A DNA stretch of 64,000 nucleotides from Acinetobacter cumulans (GCF_003024525.3 NZ_CP035934.2:124001-188000), one strand, 5' to 3'; positions 29,401 to 38,658 are shown, counted from the stretch's first letter. A program made the numbers and translations. The notes: a model not told the origin generated them from the sequence alone.

Positions 29401-29764
29401 TGGAAAGACCAAAAAGCGAGATGAAGTCATTACAGCATTTCAGTCTGGACAAGTGCCGGTATTTTTAATCAGTCTGAAAGCAGGAGGGGTTGGTCTGAAT
29501 CTAACTGCCGCAGATACGGTCATTCACTATGATCCATGGTGGAACCCTGCTGCTGAAGATCAAGCTTCAGATCGTGCATGGCGGATTGGACAGGACAAGC
29601 CGGTATTTGTGTATAAGCTGATTACCAATAAAAGCATAGAAGAAAAAATTATTGCCTTGCAGCAGAATAAAGCAGAACTGGCACAGTCTATTCTAAGCAC
29701 AGATCATGAGGGAGAAGCGAAACTGACGGAAAATGATGTGATGAAATTGTTTGAGAAATTTTAG
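26417..29764 (+). CDS. SNF2/RapA-type helicase with SWIM zinc finger
   Basis: A large DNA-dependent ATPase of about 1,115 residues. Near residue 65 it has a SWIM zinc finger, CTCPVGYNCKHAAAL. A long central region without known motifs follows. From about residue 650 the SNF2 ATPase core shows GILADDMGLGKTAQTLA (Walker A), LILDEAQNIKN (motif II), LTGTPMENHLGELWAL (III), then helicase C with ILIFSQFT, SLKAGGVGLNLTAADTVIHYDPWWNP and RAWRIGQ. It probably remodels or translocates on DNA; similar SNF2 proteins occur in defence islands but also as housekeeping genes. ATG 26417 (MSSLINFLSRF) is my choice; another ATG is at 26387. It is flanked by hipA sequences. Confidence 0.88.
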   Translation: MSSLINFLSRFSTATLQRSLSYAKHIDRETIEFFEEKDGVTMYAQIEGTDYYDTAITYNPQKDRLIDDDCTCPVGYNCKHAAALARLFFQEYRQEFQQRYADSQSPQGITKRQRGDDQAQRWLNDFKRYLQQTEPEQSVKTNNYLIYLLDQSVSLKKLTVDVQKARRNKNGSIAGESYYTQYENITRKHLTLPEQKRQLFNQIYYYAKINSDERFYQSNLDISRILLEHFKSFIQSGDVYWQKKSHTALQWSEQGYHIELIWQQGVNKQTEHLNIELVNGDIRLDLKSNPHIQILASQPPCYVDIQQNTVGQLYGEYTANLLYHFLQMPDLPSMLLPEFEKLTHQYSDVKNLPQPESIQHIDVLEGSPQPILRFGVLDKFDWKWEESVCAEIEFSYTGGRIKAGTSGDSFIGEQHDKMVRQLRDLVQEQQSIQRLQLLVESLKWVKDLSYDHQLKLDKQRLDSMVFAFYGDWIKQLMPINQIELMDWQIEHLENSPFNLQYVENLNISITESEGQQDWFNIGATVQDSAGNSYNLLDALVALVRVNPDLLDPRTFIHLHDSQIFTVKTAVDQPDLALSARDIKPVLLHLQSILQQEERSIDRYDASQLLELQHNLEMTWQVSDRLQQFVQKFKQGYQQQLPTPQGFQGELRPYQQQGLGWLQFLRETQHGGILADDMGLGKTAQTLAHLLMEKQAGYLQDSPALIVAPTSLMHNWFKEAEKFTPQLKVLLLQGPDRHQYFEQIPHYDIVLTTYPLLARDEEQLKQYEYHQLILDEAQNIKNPRAKAAQVVRQLTARHRLCLTGTPMENHLGELWALFYFLMPGFLYSQEIFNKKYRYPIEKRGDQQLRQKLVNRIKPFILRRLKTDVAKELPEKTTIEVNIDMNEQQSKLYEAVRATMQANIQKIVAEKGFKRSQIQILDALLKLRQVCCHPSLLKLDSVKTGQAYSAKLEQLMDMVVPMVEEGRKILIFSQFTSMLELIEQQLYHAKIGYVKLTGKTKKRDEVITAFQSGQVPVFLISLKAGGVGLNLTAADTVIHYDPWWNPAAEDQASDRAWRIGQDKPVFVYKLITNKSIEEKIIALQQNKAELAQSILSTDHEGEAKLTENDVMKLFEKF

Positions 29765-29782
29765 CTTGGTTACAGGTTTCCT

Positions 29783-31072
29783 CTAATCATCTGTAAGTAT
29801 CTGAAAGTCTGGATGCAATTTTTTCCAATGTTCTCTTAATTTTTCTTTATGAACAGAAATCATAGGTAAGTCTAGTAATAGCGCTGGCCATACTGACCGT
29901 GCTTTGTCCATAATGGCGTGAAGTTGTTTTTCAATAACACGCCATGGAACACCGACTTTTTCAGCCCATTGTTCAAAGTGTTTCATCTCAGCTAAATACC
30001 AATCTTTATTTTTGGCAAGATTCAATGCGAAATGAAGCTCATTTTCAATATATACACTAGTCATCAATATATCGTATGCGGGAGATAATCTTGGTGTTCT
30101 TTTGTCCTGATAAATCATACTCCAGTTTTTTAAGTGTGCATCTCCATTGGCGAGCAAAATGTTGACAAGTAAGCGGCTGGCAAATTGCTGAATATCAAGA
30201 ATTTTGTTATCTGAAAATTGATAAATGATCTTTCCTATCTGCTCATAATTTGTGGTGCTGTATTTCTGCTGTGGATATGCACCGAAGATCTGAGCAAAGT
30301 CTTCGATGTGAATAAGCTCTGTAGTATCAGCAGTACTCTGTCTATCAAATCTTTTGATTGCAAAAGCATATTGCTCTTGGGGTAAATTTAATGGTGGAAG
30401 GTTTTGTAAGAGTGCCATATCCACCAAGCGAATCTCAGGGACATCTATTCCGACCATTTTGGCAAGGCTCATCATAGAATATTCATTTAGCGGAACAAAA
30501 GCATGTCTGGAAGAAGGAGTTTTGATAATCCAGTCCCCGAGTAGAGACGATTCCGTTGCCTGGACTAGTGTAAAACGCCCATCTTTGGCTTTCATGGAAA
30601 ACTTCATTTGGACGCCGGCCAAGGAAAACTTATTATCTGTTCGAATCTCTTGCTTTAAGATCTGATCTGGATTAGAGATCTGCAGTTTGAATTTTATTTC
30701 ATCTGGAATTTCTTCTGGATCTAATGGAGTCGCAATGAGTGCTCCAGGTAAATCATGACCTAAAGTTGCCAATAACTGAAATTCATTGTCTATATGTACT
30801 TTGAGGCTTTGTGCAATCAGTTCGCGTAATGCACCTTCTGGTAGCAAGTTTGATAGCAAGGGATGTAAACGCTGATGTGTAACATAGGTCTTTTCTAAAA
30901 TCTTATCCACTTGAGGATACAAGGGGGAAGTCAACAGGCTCAAGGTCGGGCGTTGCTGATCAGAGCGGAAAGAATCTGTAAAAACCAGAATATTTTTTCC
31001 GCTCTGAAATCCTGCCAAGTATCCAACGATACCGTGATGTAATGTTAATTTCAGGACGGCAACAGTATTCAT
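29783..31072 (-). CDS. hipA: HipA-family kinase toxin (pair 1)
   Basis: HipA proteins are Ser/Thr kinases that inactivate translation factors such as glutamyl-tRNA synthetase and induce dormancy. The 429-residue protein has the N-terminal HipA subdomain, a nucleotide-loop region SLAGVQMKFSM near residue 150, the catalytic loop ANGDAHLKNWS near residue 305, and the metal-binding SPAYDILM. I chose ATG 31072, with GGAGAGGAACC before it and a 4-base ATGA overlap with hipB. Sequence is quite unlike the HipA at 31904. It converges on the helicase with an 18-base gap. Confidence 0.9.
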   Translation of the reverse strand: MNTVAVLKLTLHHGIVGYLAGFQSGKNILVFTDSFRSDQQRPTLSLLTSPLYPQVDKILEKTYVTHQRLHPLLSNLLPEGALRELIAQSLKVHIDNEFQLLATLGHDLPGALIATPLDPEEIPDEIKFKLQISNPDQILKQEIRTDNKFSLAGVQMKFSMKAKDGRFTLVQATESSLLGDWIIKTPSSRHAFVPLNEYSMMSLAKMVGIDVPEIRLVDMALLQNLPPLNLPQEQYAFAIKRFDRQSTADTTELIHIEDFAQIFGAYPQQKYSTTNYEQIGKIIYQFSDNKILDIQQFASRLLVNILLANGDAHLKNWSMIYQDKRTPRLSPAYDILMTSVYIENELHFALNLAKNKDWYLAEMKHFEQWAEKVGVPWRVIEKQLHAIMDKARSVWPALLLDLPMISVHKEKLREHWKKLHPDFQILTDD

Positions 31073-31377
31073 GGTTCCTCTCCTCCGAGAAGACCCTTCC
31101 ATGGGTTAGTCATTAAGTCATCCTGATCTTCAATAGTGACTTTAATTTCATCATTCAATAATTGTCTGATCAAATGAACCTTATCATCAGGGATGAGCAT
31201 CAGTTGAGCATTTAATCCTGCCGCTATAATTTCTAAGGTCTCTAATCGAGGGTTGCCCTGACTTTCCAGTTTTTGGTACTGCTGTCTTGAAATGCCTGTA
31301 CGGGATTGCATATCAACTTGCTTTAAGCCCAATTGGGTTCGTCTTTTTTTGATTTGCTGAAGTAAAGACTTATTCAT
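31069..31377 (-). CDS. hipB: HipB-like HTH antitoxin (pair 1)
   Basis: A 102-residue Cro/C1-type helix-turn-helix protein: RRTQLGLKQVDMQSRTGIS, then RQQYQKLESQGNPRLETLEIIA. It binds its operator and HipA, neutralising the kinase. I chose ATG 31377 (MNKSLLQQIKKRR). The frame runs 42 codons further through low-complexity lysine-rich sequence without family resemblance. It is directly upstream of hipA, sharing an ATGA. Confidence 0.88.
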   Translation of the reverse strand: MNKSLLQQIKKRRTQLGLKQVDMQSRTGISRQQYQKLESQGNPRLETLEIIAAGLNAQLMLIPDDKVHLIRQLLNDEIKVTIEDQDDLMTNPWKGLLGGEEP

Positions 31378-31644
31378 TGTAGATACATTTATTGCTTTTA
31401 GGTTCTGTAAGAAACATATTAGTTTCTTTTTTTTTGAAAAGCAATTTATGACTTTATCATTTCGATCTATAAAAGCCTTAGCTACGTAGTGATCTGAAAT
31501 CACTCTGAAAATACAGTTAAAATACGCGGTTCAATTTACCTTAATCTCCTTACGTAATTGGCAGCCAGATCTGAACTGTTGGCAACTCTCTGGCAAAATT
31601 TCCTGGCAGCCCTGCATTTAACTGCCTAGCGCAATCTGATAATA

Positions 31645-31662
31645 CCCCAACCTTGGCAAGGT
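31645..31662. repeat. middle copy of attachment core
   Basis: CCCCAACCTTGGCAAGGT matches 18 bases of the tRNA-Gly gene (48781-48798), but without the rest of the tRNA. GTCACCGA follows, as at 15134. It is consistent with the junction of two related elements stacked at one site. Confidence 0.7.
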
Positions 31663-31903
31663 CACCGAGATTTATACCATTAAATTATGTTAATTGTAAG
31701 TATATGATTTAATTGAATGTAATTGGTTTTTAGTGGGGCGAAATTTTTAGCAATTTAGATCATTTAAGGGTATTTTGGTCACTTCATATTGGAAATTTTT
31801 GTCCATAAAAGTCACCTATGTTTTAATACTGATTTTCATAAGAAAGAACAACAGTATATGATTTAATATAATGATTATTAATCCTCATGAAAATGTTTTA
31901 TAT
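31663..31903. other. end arm of right sub-element
   Basis: AT-rich non-coding DNA. It holds TGGTCAC at 31776-31782 and AAGTCACC near 31817, and resembles 15133-15270 in layout: core, GTCACCGA, then a TGGTCAC about 116-125 bases on. Confidence 0.5.
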
Positions 31904-33163
31904 TCAATTCAATAAATGAATATTATGCTCAATCCTATTTTGGATCATTTGGAGAGTCTCTGCTTGAATTTGTCCAGGTAATAGATCATGAGCGATATTG
32001 CTGAATCGGATTGCAACCTTACAAATCGAGCCAATAATTTCATCGACTTCTTGAGCAGAAAGTTCCGCTTCCTGAGTACCAAGTTTTACAAGAGCTTGTC
32101 GAGGAATATCCAGTGCCTCACCCATGATATCCATTTGATGATATCCACCTGGCCCTTCACAGAAAGTAACATCATAGGCAGGGGCGAGTTTCCATTGCCC
32201 ATTTTGGGACATTAGAAATGAAAAGTTTTTGCAATGATCATCTCGATTATTGAAGACTACATTGAAAACAGCTCGCTTGAATGCAATTGCTTTTTCGCGA
32301 ACATCATTGGTGCAAAAGTGTGCAGCGCGAAGAAAGTTACTGTAGTCTAAACTCCCTGGTGATTTAAAATCAGCTCCGGTAAAGGCAGCTAAACTTTGCA
32401 TAGGGATACGCATGCCATCGTGGCGGTCAAATCTTTTTGATGCAAATGCAGTTAATCCATTCGGAAGACTAAAATATTGGGTGTCAGGGGTATCAATATC
32501 ACAATGACGCAAACATTCTGCATAAACAGCTTCAATTGCACAAACTTCAGGATGCTCTTGCTGAGCGGGAAATTTGATCAGCCAGGCTTCATGTTGATGT
32601 GAGCTAACTGTTGAGAATTCGTTGGTGACAGGATCACGATAGACGAGTGCTTTTGGCCTTGCACCTTGTGGTGATCCACCCATAACTAATAAATGCTGTA
32701 AAAATTCAGCACCTTCTCCTTTGAGAACTTCCTGGACTTCTTGGGCGAGTTTAAGCAGTGGAATATTTTCAGTTAATGCTAACTCAGGTGCTGAAGGTTC
32801 AAAGGATAATGCCCCCATCGCATGTGTATTAATATACGTGAGTCTTTCTAATGGCCCAATCCGTGCTGGATTGAGTCCATTTTTTTTAAATAAGCGATCC
32901 ATAAGGAGCATGCCCCAACCATCGGGTAGGGCATCATATATAGGACCTGGCAATCCCATTTGATGTGCAGGAAAGTTCGTTCTTAATGGGTCACCTTTTA
33001 ACGGAAGTAGGTAAGAGGAAAGTTCTAAACCTTTACTGATCGCTTCTGCACTGTATTCAAAGGCGATTAATGGTCGACCTGTGATTGCGGTTGAGGAGAC
33101 CAGTGTACCCCAAAGCCAATATTCACCCCATCCATTGTAGTAAACATTAAGTTTTTTGAGCAT
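31904..33163 (-). CDS. hipA: HipA-family kinase toxin (pair 2)
   Basis: A 419-residue HipA-like kinase starting MLKKLNVYYNGWGEYWLWGTL. It shows the substrate/nucleotide region MGGSPQGARPKALV, the core WLIKFPAQQEHPE near residue 200, the catalytic loop NNRDDHCKNFSF near residue 305 and the metal motif LAPAYDVTF. I chose ATG 33163, 4 bases after hipB; the frame extends 20 codons into hipB. A deleted copy of this gene is at 25939-26352. Confidence 0.9.
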   Translation of the reverse strand: MLKKLNVYYNGWGEYWLWGTLVSSTAITGRPLIAFEYSAEAISKGLELSSYLLPLKGDPLRTNFPAHQMGLPGPIYDALPDGWGMLLMDRLFKKNGLNPARIGPLERLTYINTHAMGALSFEPSAPELALTENIPLLKLAQEVQEVLKGEGAEFLQHLLVMGGSPQGARPKALVYRDPVTNEFSTVSSHQHEAWLIKFPAQQEHPEVCAIEAVYAECLRHCDIDTPDTQYFSLPNGLTAFASKRFDRHDGMRIPMQSLAAFTGADFKSPGSLDYSNFLRAAHFCTNDVREKAIAFKRAVFNVVFNNRDDHCKNFSFLMSQNGQWKLAPAYDVTFCEGPGGYHQMDIMGEALDIPRQALVKLGTQEAELSAQEVDEIIGSICKVAIRFSNIAHDLLPGQIQAETLQMIQNRIEHNIHLLN

Positions 33164-33167
33164 GGAT

Positions 33168-33470
33168 TTATTTCCTTTTGATACGTTGGCGAGCCGTATT
33201 ACTCTCATAGCGGAGAATGTCATCTACACTGTTTAAATGAGGTTTAAAGAGTTCCTCTAATTCTTTTAATCGACCCAGTACCATGGCAACGCGTACTAAA
33301 TTTTCAAATGAAACATTTCGACCAGCTTCCAAATTAGATACTGTATTTACACCAATACCAGCACGTGTAGCGACGTCTGCCTGAGTCATTTCCAGATAAA
33401 GTCGTTCTTTACGAAGCCTTTCACATAATAAAGTAACAACTTCTTCAGGTTTTTTGAATTTTAAATCCAT
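33168..33470 (-). CDS. hipB: HipB-like HTH antitoxin (pair 2)
   Basis: A 100-residue Cro/C1-type HTH protein: RLYLEMTQADVATRAGIG, then VNTVSNLEAGRNVSFENLVRVA. It lies just upstream of hipA and is its probable antitoxin and autorepressor. A few of its 3' bases remain at 26340-26352 beside the hipA remnant. Confidence 0.88.
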   Translation of the reverse strand: MDLKFKKPEEVVTLLCERLRKERLYLEMTQADVATRAGIGVNTVSNLEAGRNVSFENLVRVAMVLGRLKELEELFKPHLNSVDDILRYESNTARQRIKRK

Positions 33471-33590
33471 AATATTGGGTCTTATATCTATATATGTGTA
33501 TTAAACCACAAAATAATGGAGTTATAAAATAAATCGACTTAGTCGGTAAGGAGGGTACTTTATTGGCCTGATTAGATCCTATTAGAGGAC

Positions 33591-33760
33591 CTGGGTAATA
33601 CGATGATCTCGAACGTCTTGCAGAACTGCAAGCCGTTGAATTTCTTTGTCAGACATAGTGATCAGCGTCTATATTTATATCCAGTCCATGGTGATAAAAA
33701 CCATCATAAACTAGACATTTTTATTGGTGAGAATATAGACACTTTAAATGGGTTCTAACA
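33591..33760 (-). mobile_element. ISNCY-type IS remnant, 5' end only
   Basis: On the minus strand an ATG at 33656 starts MSDKEIQRLAVLQDV followed by RDHRITQ, the same N-terminus pattern as the intact transposases at 42.1 and 43.6 kb (MSEKELKRLSVLQEI). The IS end TGTTAGAACCC stands at 33760, and the 47 outermost bases are identical to the left end of the element at 41981. The rest of the IS is gone, fused to the hipB upstream region. At 33761 the broken SDR gene begins. Confidence 0.78.
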
Positions 33761-33975
33761 GCCCTCGTAATATTCATGTGGCGCATGTGGTGGTCGATGG
33801 TGCGATTGATACCGACTTTATTAAAGATACTTTTCCCGATTTGTACGCAAAAAAAGAGCAAGATGGCATTTTAAATCCAGTACATATTGCAGAGAATTAT
33901 TGGCATCTTTCGCAGCAACCACGAGATGCATGGACACATGAATTAGACCTCAGACCCTGGATGGAGCGCTGGTAA
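33761..33975 (+). pseudogene. SDR gene fragment, 3' end (copy 2)
   Basis: Only the last 71 codons remain, from PRNIHVAHVVVDGAIDTDF to the end MERW. They match the SDR at 11.2 kb at about four fifths of bases up to 33925 and almost fully after that. The 5' part was lost where the ISNCY remnant now ends. Unlike copy 1 it has CAG, not TAG, at the twentieth codon from the end. Confidence 0.85.
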
Positions 33976-34024
33976 GGATATAAAAAGAATTGAATGGACA
34001 CATAAAATGACGAGGACTTTGAAA

Positions 34025-34609
34025 ATGAGCAAGATTGAATTTTATTTTGATTTAGGTAGCCCATATAGCTTTTTGGGGTTTCACCGTATACAGCAGATTG
34101 CTGAGCAACATCAGGCAGAAATGATATGGAAACCGATGTTATTAGGAGGGGTCTTTAAAGCGACTGGGAATAACAGTCCAATGGCTGTGCCAGCCAAAGC
34201 ACGCTATTCGATGATTGATTTACAGCGCTGGGCCAAGCTATGGCATATTCCTGTACAGATGAATCCTTATTTTCCAATTAATACCTTAATGCTAATGCGT
34301 TTGCTTACTGCTGTGCAGTTATATCAGCCAGCGCATTTTCAACGGGTTTTGACTGCGCTATTTGATGCCATGTTTGCTCAGCCACGTAGTTTAAATGATG
34401 TGACAGAGCTGATGAATTTAGCGCAAGAATTAGGTTTTGAAGTCACTCAAGTACAGGCGTGGCTAGAAGATGAAAAGGTGAAATCTGAGCTGAAAGCGGT
34501 CACACAAGAAGCGATTGATCGTGGGGTATTTGGTGCACCAACGTGGTTTGTAGCAGATGAAATGTATTGGGGGGTTGATCATCTGCATTTTGTGGAAGCT
34601 GCGCTATAG
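34025..34609 (+). CDS. DsbA-fold 2-hydroxychromene-2-carboxylate isomerase-like protein (copy 2)
   Basis: The protein is identical to that at 11474-12058 (194 residues, FYFDLGSPYSFLG start and GAPTWFVADEMYWG end). Only a few silent base differences are seen, for example near 34495, 34528 and 34580. The start is again set by GAGG upstream. Its SDR partner gene is broken here. Confidence 0.88.
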   Translation: MSKIEFYFDLGSPYSFLGFHRIQQIAEQHQAEMIWKPMLLGGVFKATGNNSPMAVPAKARYSMIDLQRWAKLWHIPVQMNPYFPINTLMLMRLLTAVQLYQPAHFQRVLTALFDAMFAQPRSLNDVTELMNLAQELGFEVTQVQAWLEDEKVKSELKAVTQEAIDRGVFGAPTWFVADEMYWGVDHLHFVEAAL

Positions 34610-34640
34610 AGAATTGAACAGCTCATAATCAGGTCAAATA

Positions 34641-34666
34641 AAAAAGCGAACCGAAGTTCGCTTTTT
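34641..34666. terminator. bidirectional terminator (copy 2)
   Basis: Same AAGCGAAC/GTTCGCTT hairpin with A and T runs as at 12090, between convergent stops. Confidence 0.9.
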
Positions 34667-34691
34667 AGGGTTTAACTATAGACTAACTCAA

Positions 34692-36203
34692 TTAGAAGAA
34701 GCCCATAGGTTTAGTAGAATAGCTCACCAACAGGTTTTTGGTTTGTTGATAGTGATCGAGCATCATTTTGTGGTTTTCACGGCCGATGCCTGATTTCTTG
34801 TAGCCACCGAAGGCCGCATGCGCAGGATAGATATGGTAGCAGTTGGTCCATACGCGACCGGCTTGAACCGCACGGCCTGCTCGGTATGAAGTATGTGCTG
34901 ATCGTGACCATACGCCTGCGCCAAGGCCATAAATCGTGTCGTTGGCGATCTTGATGGCATCATCGAAATCTTTAAATGTGGTTACAGCAAGTACGGGCCC
35001 AAAAATTTCTTCTTGGAAAGTTTTCATGCTGTTGTTGCCTTTAAAGATGGTTGGTTCGATGTAGAAGCCTGTACCAACTTCTTGGCGTTCACCACCACCG
35101 GTCAGCACTTGCGCACCTTCTGCACGACCAGTTGCGATACAACCTAAGATTTTATCTTGTTGCTCTTGCGAAGCTTGAGCGCCAATCATGGTGTTAGTAT
35201 CCAGTGGGTGGCCAGTCTTAATGCGCTTTACACGTTCAATGGCTTTTTCAAGGAATTTATCTGCAATGCTTTCATGGACTAAAGCACGTGAAGGACAGGT
35301 ACAAATTTCACCTTGGTTGAGTGCAAACATGGCAAAGCCTTCCAGCGCTTTATCCAAAAAGTCATCGTCTTGATCCATCACATCTTCAAAGAAAATGTTT
35401 GGTGATTTTCCACCAAGTTCCAGTGTTACAGGAATAATATTTTCAGTGGCATACTGCATGATCATTTGGCCGACAGCCGTAGAACCCGTAAATGCAATTT
35501 TGGCAATACGTGGATTAGTTGCCAATGGACGGCCGACTTCTACGCCGTATCCGTTGACAATATTCAGTACGCCAGCAGGTAGGATGTCTTGGATTAATTC
35601 TGCCAAAACCAAAATGCTGGCTGGAGTTTGCTCAGCAGGTTTAAGCACAATGCAGTTACCCGCAGCCAAGGCAGGTGCAAGTTTCCAAGCCGCCATTAAG
35701 ATAGGGAAGTTCCAAGGAATAATTTGCCCCACAACACCCAAAGGTTCATGGAAATGGTAAGCAATGGTGTCACCATCAATTTCCGAAATACCGCCTTCTT
35801 GTGCGCGGATGCAGCTAGCAAAGTAGCGGAAATGGTCAATGGTGAGTGGAATGTCTGCAGCCAGTGTTTCACGTACAGGTTTGCCGTTGTCCCATGTTTC
35901 TGCAACGGCCAATAATTCTAGATTTTCTTCTAAGCGATCTGCAATTTTCAGTAACAGATTAGAGCGAGTAGTCGGTGATGTATTGTTCCATTCGGCTTTG
36001 GCTGCGTGCGCAGCATCGAGCGCTAACTCAATATCTTCAGCCGATGAACGTGGAATTTTGGTAAATGCTTTGCCGTCAACTGGGGAGATGTTGTCAAAAT
36101 ATTCGCCTTTTACTGGTGCGACCCATTTGCCACCAATAAAGTTTTCATATTGTGATTTAAATTGAACTTTTGAGCCGTCTGTATTTGGATCTGCGTAACG
36201 CAT
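34692..36203 (-). CDS. NAD-dependent aldehyde dehydrogenase (copy 2)
   Basis: The 503-residue protein is identical to the copy at 12141-13652, with the same catalytic Cys motif GEICTCPSR and Glu motif [12 protein letters not shown] 36203 is used; upstream bases diverge at once from copy 1. It is divergent from a GAF-domain activator and near an iron-containing alcohol dehydrogenase. This copy therefore sits in a more complete alcohol-to-aldehyde-to-acid locus and is likely controlled by that activator. Confidence 0.95.
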   Translation of the reverse strand: MRYADPNTDGSKVQFKSQYENFIGGKWVAPVKGEYFDNISPVDGKAFTKIPRSSAEDIELALDAAHAAKAEWNNTSPTTRSNLLLKIADRLEENLELLAVAETWDNGKPVRETLAADIPLTIDHFRYFASCIRAQEGGISEIDGDTIAYHFHEPLGVVGQIIPWNFPILMAAWKLAPALAAGNCIVLKPAEQTPASILVLAELIQDILPAGVLNIVNGYGVEVGRPLATNPRIAKIAFTGSTAVGQMIMQYATENIIPVTLELGGKSPNIFFEDVMDQDDDFLDKALEGFAMFALNQGEICTCPSRALVHESIADKFLEKAIERVKRIKTGHPLDTNTMIGAQASQEQQDKILGCIATGRAEGAQVLTGGGERQEVGTGFYIEPTIFKGNNSMKTFQEEIFGPVLAVTTFKDFDDAIKIANDTIYGLGAGVWSRSAHTSYRAGRAVQAGRVWTNCYHIYPAHAAFGGYKKSGIGRENHKMMLDHYQQTKNLLVSYSTKPMGFF

Positions 36204-36413
36204 ACATATATTCCTTTGTTTATTATGATGTTTTCTGTCACCAAGCGTATACAGCTTTGGTATAAGGTACTTTTGCACATTATTTGATTAGCATACTTAC
36301 TATAAGGTTGGAAAAAGGTTGGTTGTTGGTCTGTTTACAAGTGGCTGACAAAAAACGTTACAAGGCAAAGAGGATGGCATAACAATAATCAACCCGAGTT
36401 GAGAAACTCTAGG

Positions 36414-37601
36414 ATGGCAGAGATGAAAAATTTAATTGAAAAACGTAAGCAAATAGAACAGTTTAGACAAAGTAATAGCCTCTCGCCACAGCATGCGGAA
36501 CAGCTGGGACAGAGTATTCATAGTTCGTGGCGCAGATCACATTCTGCAGCTATTCCTAAAGACAGAATTGCAGCGCCACTGCAACAAGATAGGGAGCAAG
36601 TGCCCGATGCATTGCAACGCGCTCTAAATCGCTGCGCAGATGACTTGAAACATATTGCTGAGCAGTCATCAATGGTTGTGGCTGTGGGCGATGTGGGGAG
36701 CACCATTGTCTGGAGTGCATCCAGTCGGCAAATGCAAAGCGCTGCCGAAAGCGTGCACTTTATGCAGGGCGGACAGTGGAAAGAAGAATTGGTTGGAACC
36801 AATGCTTTGGCATTGTCGCTAAAGACGCAACAATCCAGCTGTGTGTTTTCCAATGAACACTATATGACTTCCATTCATGACTGGGTCTGCTATGCAGCAC
36901 CAATTATTGATCCCTATTCAAAACAAGTGTTGGGCGTGATTGACTTATCGACCACATGGCAACATCACAACAGCTTAGGTTTGCTGGCTGCTGAACGCTG
37001 TGCGTCCATTGTGCAGGCGGCATTACTCGAACAACATCAACAGCAGTTATATATCCGTGCATTCGCAGCTTCACAGGTTTTGTTTAACGGCAAAATGCTG
37101 GTGATGACACCGCGCCAAATTGAAATTTTAACCATTCTTGCACTCTGTCCGCAGGGCATGACCTTAGATACTTTACATCAGGCTTTATATGGTGAGCGCA
37201 AAGTTAGTATAGGCACTTTAAAGGCCGAAATGTCACAGCTACGTGATGTGCTGGGAGGCATGCTGGGCTCACGGCCATATCGAATTTTAGCCAACGTGGA
37301 GGCAGATTTTTTACAGGCAGAACAAGCACTGGATGCAGGCTATACTGAGTCGGCTTTAAAGTTATGTTCGGGCGTATTTTTAGCAAAAACTGAAAGCCCG
37401 TTTTTATGTACATGGCGTGACTGCTTAGAGTCACGTTTGAGTGATGCAATTTTTAAGGCCGATGAAACCGATGTGTTGCTCAAGCACGTCGCGCGTTTTC
37501 CAGAAGCCGTTGATGCAGTAGAAAGATTGATTGAGTTGATGCCGAAGAATCATCCCGTGCATCAGCATCTACTTCGGAGCAAAGCATTCAACGGTAACTA
37601 A
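36414..37601 (+). CDS. GAF-domain transcriptional activator, AcoR-like N-terminus
   Basis: About 395 residues. The N-terminal part resembles AcoR-type regulators: SWRRSHSAAIPKDRI near residue 30, then a GAF domain with GSTIVWSASS, EELVGTNALALSL and HDWVCYAAPIIDP. The AAA+ sigma-54 domain of AcoR is absent. Instead, from about residue 220, MTPRQIEILTILALCPQGMTL and SIGTLKAEMSQLRDVLGG form a winged-helix-like DNA-binding domain. It probably senses an alcohol or aldehyde and activates the divergent aldehyde dehydrogenase. The start may be 36414 or 36423; AGGA at 36411 is better spaced for the second. Confidence 0.82.
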   Translation: MAEMKNLIEKRKQIEQFRQSNSLSPQHAEQLGQSIHSSWRRSHSAAIPKDRIAAPLQQDREQVPDALQRALNRCADDLKHIAEQSSMVVAVGDVGSTIVWSASSRQMQSAAESVHFMQGGQWKEELVGTNALALSLKTQQSSCVFSNEHYMTSIHDWVCYAAPIIDPYSKQVLGVIDLSTTWQHHNSLGLLAAERCASIVQAALLEQHQQQLYIRAFAASQVLFNGKMLVMTPRQIEILTILALCPQGMTLDTLHQALYGERKVSIGTLKAEMSQLRDVLGGMLGSRPYRILANVEADFLQAEQALDAGYTESALKLCSGVFLAKTESPFLCTWRDCLESRLSDAIFKADETDVLLKHVARFPEAVDAVERLIELMPKNHPVHQHLLRSKAFNGN

Positions 37602-37610
37602 GTTGTAGTA

Positions 37611-38579
37611 TTACAGCCCTTTGCTGTCCAGCCAGTTGAATAGTTGCTGATAGACATTGTGTCGTACGGATTTTTCGGACAGCACCAAATCATGCAAGCC
37701 ATTTTTAATGCTTTGAATACTGACATCACCCTGAATTTTCTCAGCATATTTTTGAATGTCTTTGACGCCTAAAATCACATCGCTACTTTGCGCATCTTTG
37801 CCCCATTTACGTGGATTCTTGGTTTGATGTGAGTGCATCACCAATACTGGTACATCGATTTGCACACCTTGATGAATTTCTTTTTGCGCTTCATGTATAG
37901 CAGTCACAAAACTCAGACGAACCATTGGATATTTGCTTTTTTTCCAGTCAAGGCTAAAGCCCCATTCGCCCTTTAAATCCTTATGTAGGCTAGCGGTATA
38001 CCATTTATGGAGTTCGCTGGGAAATTGTAAATCTGGAAATAATTTTCCAACACGGCTCAACTGTGGCACACCCAATTTGCGCTTAATTGGATTCATATTG
38101 AAATCATAAAAAGGACTGTTGACCCAGAGCGCTTTAATCAGCGGATGATTCGGATGATGTGATGCATATAAGGTCGTAGTTAAACCACCTGTAGAGTGCC
38201 CACAGAGCAAAACTTCATCATGGCCTTCGGTGCCAATAATCTCGAGCGCTTGATCAATTTCCGCCTCATATTCGCTAATGTCACGCACATTATAATATTT
38301 TTGATGTGGCAGAATTGAGCGCCCGTATTTACGTAAATCCAGTGCATAAAAATCGAAACCGTGCTGATTAAACTGCTCAGCCATTTCAGTCTGATAAAAA
38401 TAATCAATAAAACCATGAATGTATAAAACGGCTTTTTTTGTAGCTGTGTCGGCTTTTTTTCAAACTAAAGTCGCTGTAACAGCACCTTCAAAATCGTCTG
38501 GAAAGTTTAAAGTGGTTTGCTCATAGCCTGTACCAAGGTGATCGGGCTGATAGGTTGGAGAGGTGTGGACTGCTGACAT
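37611..38579 (-). pseudogene. alpha/beta hydrolase (copy 2) with in-frame TGA
   Basis: The full frame from ATG 38579 (MSAVHTSPTYQPD) would give 322 residues, closely related to the hydrolase at 13985-14950 and keeping LLCGHSTGGL and NGLHDLV. TGA at 38460-38462 interrupts it after TATLV; the intact copy has an Arg codon (CGC) there. A restart at 38384 would lose the N-terminal strand and the oxyanion HGF motif. It is likely non-functional, unless the stop is a sequencing error. Confidence 0.85.
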
Positions 38580-38658
38580 ATTTTGCTCTGTTTTTATTGC
38601 CGCGGATGCCTCTCATCCTTGATGAACTATGGAATTTTGTCAACAGCAAAGCTAAAAA

